From positions 1 through 18,565 of the forward strand of contig SGPM01000442.1 in assembly GCA_004802725.1 (NCBI GenBank): DNA of 18,565 nucleotides, given 5' to 3'. Of this stretch, positions 1 to 8,000 are shown one piece after another. Both the position numbers and the translations under genes were made by a program. The notes beneath the pieces were generated by a model. It saw nothing but the letters and a program-made list of their open reading frames with translations. It was not told the origin of the DNA and did not search any database. The first letter of the stretch is position 1. Each line of letters starts with the position of its first letter. This DNA comes from Antrodiella citrinella. Taxonomy: Eukaryota; Basidiomycota; Agaricomycetes; Polyporales; Steccherinaceae.

Positions 1-931
1 CTTTCAAGGCCTCACGCCAAGGAACCAGTTCCGTTTTCTCCAGCTCCTCCAACCCTTTCCGAATCCTTGGAAGTCCCAGGTGCGAGTCGATGTGAGTGTC
101 GCCGTGCCCGGGAAAATGCTTGATGCTGGGAGCAACGCCTTGAGAGACGAGCCCTTTGCATGCCGCAGATACGTAACCTGCGACCTTCGTAGGATCTGTG
201 TTGCATGAATCGTATTATGACACGAGTAAGGGTGAGGAATCGTGAGACTTACCATCTCCAAAACTCCGCACACCGATGACGGGATTCCGACTATCACTGT
301 TGACATCTCCAATGGGTGCGTAGGTCCAATTCACACCGAGCATGGACAATTCCTTCCCCTGGGCGGCGTAAACCTGCTCCGTGACTGAGAGAGAGGGAGA
401 AGTGGACGAATCAGATATGGAGGCCAGAGCCATGGCTCCTGGGCTGATTCAAGGGCAGTCAAGATCTGCATTGTCAAACTTGCAGGAAGGGACGTACAAT
501 TGTGTTACAACATTTTCAGTGCTGAACGCGGAAACAAGACCTTTACAAGAAGTCAGTCCATGTTATTTCGTCGACCGATAGACATAACGAGACTCACCGC
601 CTTCCTGATCGGTACCGATCCCCAAGCCTCTCTCTTGTCCTGCACTTCTCGCATTCGTCTGCAGTGCAGCCATGATCTCCGAAATCTCCTGCGGTCTTCC
701 TCCAGCTTTGCCTTCACCGGTACCAGCGACATTACGCTTCATGAAGATCACATTGCCCAGGTAGTACGGGGCAGCGATGAGAGTGAGGATGTCTTTCGAG
801 AGCGTAGGCCCATGATATCCCAAGACGAAGTGCTGTAACGGGTCGCTGTGTCAGCCAATACATTCCTGATCATGAACAAAGAAGCGACTCACTTGGCCAA
901 TCTCTTTCTTCAAGTCATCCGTTAGCTTCAT
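1..931 (-). CDS. Glycoside hydrolase family 3, beta-N-acetylhexosaminidase-like (5' part, spliced, runs off left edge)
   Basis: Five exons can be joined in frame: 931-893, 832-598, 540-498, 443-253 and 195-1. The introns are 54-60 nt, begin with GTGAGT, GTGAGT, GTACGT and GTAAGT, and end in CAG or AAG. The start ATG at 931 opens [13 protein letters not shown] and leads into HFVLGYHG. Family landmarks follow in order: [43 protein letters not shown], and [17 protein letters not shown] near the left edge. The [12 protein letters not shown] stretch is the conserved loop with the histidine/aspartate pair of NagZ-type GH3 enzymes. The family hydrolyses terminal N-acetylhexosamine from chitin or glycan fragments. 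No signal peptide is seen at the N-terminus, so a cytosolic enzyme is inferred. The catalytic half and C-terminus lie outside the window. All visible exons are intact. Family assignment is sure; exact substrate is not. Confidence 0.93.
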
Positions 932-1038
932 GTTGGGTTGTCACTAGACCCGAAAATCAGTGTGCGAGGACGAATACTGCTCAGCATAAACTCACAAGTC
1001 GTAGATATGGATGACGGCCAGAACAAAGCGATAGACTC

Positions 1039-1045
1039 TATATAT
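1039..1045 (-). promoter_or_regulatory. Candidate TATA box of the GH3 gene
   Basis: TATATAT lies 108 nt upstream of the GH3 start codon on the minus strand. It would give a short 5' UTR of roughly 70-80 nt. The motif is nearly symmetrical, so the strand is assigned from the position of the gene. No other promoter element was recognised between 932 and 1412. Confidence 0.4.
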
Positions 1046-1412
1046 CGCGTCCATCCAAATAAATTTGCCTTAGGAACGCGAGACCATTGGCAAATGCTAA
1101 ATGGTAGTGGTCAGGAAAAAGTTCCATGTGGAGATAAGCACCGATCCCGGCCCGCGATAGCCGACCGCAGCCTAACTAATCGAGCTGACGTGTACAGCGC
1201 CTGTCAGTACTAGCCCTGCAGTGTGCACTGTGATGTGTTCTTTCCTTTTGGCAACCTGTTTGCCTATTAGACACCGTCACCGACAGCTCCTGAATGTTGT
1301 ATTCGCCCTGTATACCTAAATGGTGGACAATTGCCGCTTCGCCTTGCATACACCACATTCAACGTTTGCCAAGGCTTGCAATTGAAAAAAAGCTGCGAGC
1401 CTTCAAGCAAGC

Positions 1413-1956
1413 TCAAGCCTCAAGCTTCAAACTTTCAGGCTTTCGTCCCAGATCAGCTCGGTGCCTGTTGAGATATCGATAGCCGAACGGCCAACTTTGG
1501 TTTAGTAGAACCCGGATCCCGCAGCTCGCCGTGTGAAACGATAGGAAAGGCTGATTCAACGATCCCCAGTTTCGAGATGAACGACGTCCTGGATGACAGA
1601 TACCGTGCTTCAAATACCCATGGAGGTGTTCTTTTGACGAGCTATCGCCGCGTCGAGGTGAGTATTCGTTGAAATTGCAGTGAAGCTGTCTGTCCTATAA
1701 CAGATTCACGCAGAACGCCAAGTCAACTTTTACCTGTTTGTCATTCAATGTTTACTCACCGACTTCTGAAAATCGCCGGGGTCGCCGAGCGCGTGCTCGT
1801 GTATGCCTGAGTCGTTCTAAAAGTGAATGATGGCCTAGTCCATGCGGACCATTCCTGGCGGAAGGGACATGTAGAGCCTCCAAACGTTTAAAAGCGACTC
1901 AGACAGACTACATCGTTACTCACCTTCACGGTAGTACCGGTAGTACCCAAATCCAT
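1413..1956 (-). CDS. Possible small spliced gene, unknown product (weak model)
   Basis: Three minus-strand exons join in phase 0: 1956-1924 (MDLGTTGTTVK), 1816-1760 (NDSGIHEHALGDPGDFQKS) and 1694-1413, ending in TGA. The two introns, 107 and 65 nt, begin with GTGAGT and end in TTTTAG and TTATAG. The result is 123 residues with no domain I recognise. The last exon is rich in arginine and serine and looks less protein-like. A competing plus-strand reading exists: an ATG at 1577 gives a 27-codon exon ending at a GTGAGT donor (1658), continuing at 1704 for 21 codons to TGA. Only one of these, or neither, is real. Confidence 0.25.
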
Positions 1957-3684
1957 CTGATAGCTCCATCTGCGCTCCTTGAAACAGCGATCGTATCGTT
2001 GAAAGGGAAGGGACAGACCCCGAGAAGGACTGCAGCGAGTGCTATACAATACAAGTGAGTGTGTATCCTGTACGCATTACCATGAAGGGTACGTGCGTAC
2101 GCGTACGACATCGTGTCGTAGCAACTGACTCCAATCTCCTCGGCAGGCTCTCTACTGGCGGCAGACGATACTTGTGTCCGTATCGCGCTCGTAGAGCCTC
2201 CGACTCCAGATGCGGGGTCCGTCTTCCGTATCAGCTTACTCGAGTAAGCTTCGCGGTTCGATCCCGCCTCCGTACTCGGTCTTTCCTCGTCAAGGTCTCC
2301 GTTTCGGTCTCGGTGTGCGCGTCCACGGTCCTCGTTTGTCTGTCGTCCTCAAGGCAGCCCGTATGACTTCGGATCGCCCTGACGTGGACTCGTAGGCATA
2401 AGTCGAGGTGGTCGGGCGTGGTGCGCACGCGTCTGGCTGCCCTTTCGCCGCCCCGGGTTCGCTGTGCTTGGGAACGCCTGGTTGGGCTTGCGATGGACAT
2501 TCTTTCTTCGGCCGTGGTCTTTCTCTCCTATCGTACGTGTTCTTCTTCTGTGTGTCCTTTGTCTCCTGCCAGGCCTCGTGCCTGGTTGTACTACTCTCTT
2601 GTCCTCGTAGATTCCGTCTGCGTTGTCGTCGTGTGTCGTAAGTCTGCTTCCTCTCCTTTGTTGTCCTCCTTGTCCTGACTCTGCCTCTTCCTAGCCTTGC
2701 TGATGCCCTTGTTCGTTTTGCGCTCCTGACCTTCTTGTCCCTGTTTTGTGATTCTTGAATGGCCCTTGTACTAGTCACCGTCTGCTGAAATATCATCTGT
2801 TGTCCTTTGTCCTTTTCTTGTCGTGAATCCTAAGTCGAAAACCGGCTATGTCTTGCCTCTGAATTTTCGCACTTAAGATTCCATGTCGCGGCGCTGAGTC
2901 GATTCCGTACGACTCCCTTGTCCTGGGGCTAAGGTCATGGCGCGTCCTATCGTATTGCTAATTCTCTGCAGTCGCAGTCATCCCTCCCACAGGTGCCCTT
3001 ATGCTGGCGCGATACTCGTGATCGCCGAACCACCCATAAGCGAAGCGAGCTGTGGCGCTGGCGAAGACTGACTGTCTAATTAGGTGCGATGACGCCCGTA
3101 CCTCCCACTATTAGGCTGTCGCCTATCTCTATTAAGGTGACGTCTTCTTGTGTCGGTGACTGGCCGGCAATCACAAAAGGTTAAAGCGTAAGGTGAGCGC
3201 AAGTTGAATTTATCCAAAACAGGATAACTCGGGGCTCGTTCGGGTCCGAATCGAAATCGTGGCGCATGGGTGCTTCTGGCGTCCTAGGTGGGTCCTTGTT
3301 TGACCTTTTTCGGAAGCACAGAATTATCGTCGTGTTCGCCTTCAATTTCGCGTCTTCCCGATGTCCGTCTTCTAGGCTCGAGGTGTCGGCGAGTTTTCGT
3401 CTCCGGATCTCGAGTTCTGTGCTAACTCGAAGGGTGCGGCTGTTTCATTTGCACATTTTCAGGGAAAGTGAATGGTCTCTTCACTTAATCCCTGAAGGGC
3501 AGGCCACATTTCACATCTCAGCCGAGATGTGACTTCCCCTTTGAGATCCGTAATTGCGAATTACGGGCTTCGTATTTCCATTTCGTGCTTCCTTGCGGAC
3601 TTCTCAGGACAAATAGCTGGGACACGACTGGGTCCGAAGCCATGGTCCTGGCCAAAGCGACAAACGAGAAATTTCTTTTGACAG
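1957..3684. other. Non-coding stretch with scattered perfect hairpins, no gene recognised
   Basis: No open frame here resembles a protein family. Positions 2280-2800 are pyrimidine-rich on the plus strand; the long arginine-rich minus frame there is a product of that bias. Perfect inverted repeats include 2104-2120 (7-bp arms, loop TCG), the 18-bp palindrome at 2233-2250, 3112-3125 (arms TAGGC/GCCTA), 3210-3227 (TTATCC/GGATAA) and the cluster listed at 3410-3566. A pol III B-box-like word, GGTTCGATCCC, occurs at 2255-2265 without a foldable tRNA around it. The stretch may be retroelement-derived or UTR, but I cannot show which. Confidence 0.5.
3410..3566. repeat. Cluster of four perfect hairpins at 37-53 nt intervals
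   Basis: Four stem-loops follow each other. First, 3410-3430: TCGAGTT, 7-nt loop, AACTCGA. Second, 3458-3496: outer arms TTCAGGGA/TCCCTGAA and inner arms AAGTGAA/TTCACTT, with a 7-nt loop and one AA bulge, 15 bp in all. Third, 3511-3532: TCACATCTC, loop AGCC, GAGATGTGA. Fourth, 3548-3566: CCGTAATT, loop GCG, AATTACGG. The arm sequences are unrelated to each other, so this is not a simple tandem duplication. The outer stem, small bulge, inner stem layout of the second recalls the array at 11108-11590 on the other side of the large ORF. Confidence 0.7.
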
Positions 3685-5000
3685 GTGCCTTCTGGAAGGA
3701 CAAGGCTTCTTGACTTCTTCTGGGATATTCGGGACCCTGAGATGCCTTGGTGTGGGCATTCAGGCCTGGGCATGGCGCGTGCGTGCTATCGCATCACGGC
3801 GTTATGCTTGCCGATTTTCCCAGATTGGTTAGTCATTGCTGCGCCTTGTCGCCAGTACGGGAATGATGGCTGCATTCCAGTCGGCACTCTATCATCCCTC
3901 CCTAAGCGAAATGGGGCGTATAAGACGGCGGTGTCTTGTACTTCGAACTTCTTCCCCATCTCGTCCTCCCTGGTTGATCTCGTCTCTCTTGTGGCTGGGG
4001 GTCCGTTCTCGTCATGTCCCTATTCCCGTGGGGGGAGGGGGGACAATGGTACGTCTCTTTCCTGGTTTTCCATTATGCGATCGTAAGTTAACTTGGTNGT
4101 CCTTAGTGTTGGCCTGGTGCCTGGTAGGCNTCGTCTTGAGTCGTCTGGTCTGCGATTAACTTCTGATTGTAGGCTATGCTTGAGCAAGGTATTGCTGGGC
4201 AATACCAGGACTTTCGCGGCGAGTCGGATTCTTCTTCCACCCTGTAGTGTCAGTGGAAGGCAGCGACGAGTCTCCGGAGGACTTAGAAGGTAAGTCCATT
4301 CCTACGACCTCTGGCCTGCGCGTTACTGATGTGCCTGGTTGCAGGTATCCTGGTACGTCTTGACTCTAAGCCGTGACTCCTCCCATCCTTATCGTTTCAT
4401 AGGTCGCAGACGGNGCATATATCGGGACCGCTTGTGGTTGGGCAGCCCCCAATATACGTNGCGGTAAGCTTTTACGCTGTTAGCTTACCGTCCTTTCTGC
4501 TGACGCGGCTATGAATTAGATTCGGAGCTTCTAGGGTGTTGACACGGGGAGTAGGGGTGGTCAACATGGATGGGATCGGTCGAGCGCGGCAAGACCGTAA
4601 CGCGTCCCGGGCAGACATCTTGACTGATCGTAGGCTCTGCGGGTACGTCTCCTGTGTCTGATNTTGTCCTGGTGGTGGAGGCTAACATTCTGGGTCCAGA
4701 CTCGGCTCTCTTCCCGTGGTCCAAGTCCACGGTATCGTAGGATACGTCCGCAGAGGTAATATCTCTAGAGGCTTTGCGACTCCTAATACCCCGATATTAC
4801 TCTCTGTATCCTTCGTTACGGTGACCGTCTTGGACGTTTTCTTGGTGTCTGGCAGAATATTTTCCTCCACCGTTATGCCTATCTTCCTTTCTCCTTTCGT
4901 AGGACTGGGTCCTAGTTCTTCATCTTTCTTCTATCATTATCTCCAGGGGACATCACTGAATCAATGCGACATTCTTGGCACACACAACTCGAGTTCTTGA
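3685..5000 (+). CDS. Possible six-exon gene, unknown product
   Basis: Six plus-strand segments join without a stop: 3685-4082, 4173-4289, 4345-4352 (8-nt micro-exon), 4403-4463, 4520-4642 and 4700-5000. The introns are 90, 55, 50, 56 and 57 nt, with donors GTAAGT, GTAAGT, GTACGT, GTAAGC and GTACGT. They end in GTAG, GCAG, ATAG, TTAG and CCAG. Branch-like TTAAC, CTGAT, CTGAC and CTAAC words sit shortly before most 3' ends. The product would be 335 residues with a hydrophobic C-terminal part and no recognised domain. It would end 33 nt from the convergent end of the large minus-strand ORF. Doubts: other frames inside the exons are also protein-like (for example SVEGSDESPEDLE near 4245-4289), and part of the minus strand is open in the frame of the large ORF. 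Upstream exons could exist; a TTTTGACAG acceptor-like site lies just before 3685. Confidence 0.3.
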
Positions 5001-5032
5001 CGTGTGATCGTGCGCGTGAATTGTGGCTTGAA

Positions 5033-8000
5033 TCATGACATCGCGGTCTGGAACGTGGGGAATGCGTGATGCGGGTCCGGCTGTCTTGAAGGTTGCAGCA
5101 GGGGACTCCTTCTGAACTGAGCGAGGTCGAGCTTGAGGCGGACCCCTTTGATAATTGACTGCAGTTCATCCAGGTCTGCTGCCACTATGTCCAACCAGCG
5201 GCCTATGCGTGTAGCCTCTGCATGTAGTTCTTCGGCTGGGTTATCCTTGACTTGACGTTCAAGTCTATCCACCTCGGCCTCCGAGGTGAACGCTGCCTGC
5301 GTCATGCTAAGCACGCCTGACCCAGTGTAGGGTTGCTCGTTTAGCATGCCGCTGAAGGCTAACAATACATTCTTTGGCCGGACATCGTGGTCAGGGTGAT
5401 CTTCTCCCAGCTCTAGAGCACGATGTGTGGACACTTGGAAATCTTGAATTGGCAGCGGACGGTACCGCTCCAAAGTCTCCACGGGCTGAGTGTCAGCAAC
5501 ATCATTNTCTGGCTCCTGAGGTAGGTCTCCTGTGTCGATTCCCATTTCCTGGAACCTTTCTGAGATGTCTTCGTCTCCCATATCTCGTGCCAAAATCATT
5601 CCGATGAAGGCGCTTGGGAATGGTACAACCGATCTCTGGGTGGGATCATCTGCTGCATAAAATGCATCAAATGTNCGTGGCTCGTTCGGCGCATTAAGCC
5701 TGAAGGAGATTCCCAAAGGTCCCGACTCCGTGGTAATGCTATTGTCATAGTGCCATGGCTGTCCCAAGACGGCGGTAGGCACCGTGCCATCGATTATATA
5801 GAAGGTGGCAAGTGTGGACACGTGTCCAAGTGTTACCGAGACACCGGGAGCAATTCCGAGTGCCTGATGAACCTTGCCACCATAATCACAGATGGTGGGC
5901 GAGTCAATGGCCTTGTTTATAGGCTTGACTATAGCAGTCCCAGGAGGGCTAAGTCGCGTGATGTGTTCCCAGATCTTCCTGTGGATGAGGTTGACTTCGC
6001 TGGCGGTGTCGAATACAAAGGGCACCACGTGCCCATGTATTATGGCGGGTAGAATGATCATCGGCCTGCGTGTGGAAATCTCGGTGACTCCGCGTGCATA
6101 AGGTGGGAAGTATCGCGGATAGCGGACTTCCGGCTGCTGGGAATGCTTCTCCAGTTGGGGAGGTGCTGTGGCAGATGACATAAACACTCGAGGGATCGGG
6201 ATATCGGGCTTGACTGGNTCCCTGGCTAGATGNATTCTAGCTCGGGAGATAGTCGGAGTGGGTGGGAATAACTGCACGATTGCAGGTCCAAACCACTCGT
6301 GGGCATATGCACCGCAGGAAAGGGAACATTCGGGTAAATAGAACTTTTTCCCTTTAATTCCCATTGCAGTAACATCTCCGATATCNTATCCTTCTTTGGC
6401 TTGGAAGGTCATCTTGCCGAGAGGGGANCCCTTTCCGAGGCGCATTCCTATAACCCTAGCTGCTTCGCTGATGTTCTTGAGATGGCGGCTATAATAGTCC
6501 AGGACCCGTTCATGCTCTGGAATGGGGTTGGGGAAGGGTGATGGAGAGCGTGACGGTTCCCGGACCTTTCCTGGATTATAGCGCGTCCTGACCGAGGATG
6601 GGAACTCTGATGCATCAAGGAGGTCTACCTTCATTCTGTGTGGTGGTTTGTGAGAACGACCACGAGAAATCTGGCTTCGAGATGAGGCTGGTGAAGGGGA
6701 TNCTGCTCTAGCCCTTACTGTCCTACGAGTCTGAGGGACAGAAAGNACTAGATCCACTTCATTTGGACCAGGATTAGGGCCCAAACAAAGTCCTTCTGTA
6801 AGCAGCCATTGTTCTCCCAACAGAATTCCCGGACGTTCTTGGCTGACCACAAAGAACGTGGTGGATACGTCCTTTCGGCGGAAGCCGTACGAAATTACAA
6901 CGTTTCTGGCTACGCCAGCTACGTCGTAGGATGCGGAGGGTCCAATCCAAAGATGGCTAAGCGGCGTGTCTGACATCGGTATGTCTAGGTCCTTCCAGAC
7001 TGACTTGCTCATGATGTTTGAAGCACATGAGGGGTCAATGGTCACGTTGCGACGTCGGCCGTTGCATAGAAGCGATACTATGATCTGCCCTGGGAATGGC
7101 TTGATCCTAGAAGGTCCAGCCACAGGGAGATCATCTTCCGAGTCTTCGTAATCAGAAGTACTAGATGCTTCTGAGTCTTCTTCTCCTTCGTGTTTCACTG
7201 CGACAGATTCATGTGAATCTGTGATCCGGCCTTCTTCCACCTGAATACTGTTGGTCATAACGATCTCGGTAGGCACGGGAGATGGTGGTGGAGGTAATCG
7301 TAAATCCGGGGGTAGACTGATGTACTCCGATTCGCGAGTGTATGGNGCATGGATATGATTTGTGGTGAACCAGGGCTTTCCCAAGGTTATGGGTGCGTCT
7401 TGGTCGTTTAGGACGTAGAAGCTGGAGGGTTGGCTGATCGTAGAATATTGACCATAGTAGAAGGTGACACCTTCAACAACGCCAAGGATCTGGAAACCGG
7501 CTGTCAATTCTGATTTGGGGAGCATTGATAGACCCAGCTCCCGCTGAGCCCTTCTTCCCATTGTATTGAGCAGCAGATCCCGATCGATCAGGGCAACGAT
7601 GTGCTGATTACCGTGCCTGAGATGGGCAACGGACTTGGCAGGGCCGACAGTCAACAAATGGCTTGGCTCCAGGGAAGGCTTCCCTGGTTCCCTTTGTATG
7701 ACTATCATTTCTCCATTTTCCACGAAAGGCTCCAAGTGGTTCTGCTCTGTCCATGGTGTGCCAAGGAGACACGAGATGCTGTCGTCATCTGTTATGAATG
7801 CATCTGTGGTAGTCGTCACTAGTCCATGGTTCGTGGTATAAACCATGATTGGGAGATCTGTGACTTTCCCAAGCAGTGTGTGGGACGTCCCCCGCTTATT
7901 GTTCAAGACGTTCCCTTTCATTGTCTTGGCCAGGACACCGGTGAGACCCCAAGTGCTCTGGTTCAACAACGAAATTGGACTGTTAACGTCAACAATAGCT

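Noticed and set aside
938..1213. 91-codon plus-strand frame upstream of the GH3 gene
   Set aside because: It overlaps the GH3 promoter and TATA box, starts close to the GH3 start, and has no recognisable content.
2190..2280. Possible tRNA gene: GGTTCGATCCC at 2255-2265 and ACTCCAGA upstream, as in tRNA-Trp
   Set aside because: The T-arm has only four pairs, the anticodon stem does not pair and no 5' acceptor strand matches, so no cloverleaf forms.
2290..2796. 168-codon arginine- and threonine-rich open frame on the minus strand
   Set aside because: The plus strand here is a long pyrimidine-rich stretch; the frame only reflects that bias, and no domain or conserved pattern is visible.
5640..5680. 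YAADD in the polyprotein as a reverse transcriptase YxDD motif
   Set aside because: No surrounding RT motifs; it lies in a linker after protease module 5.
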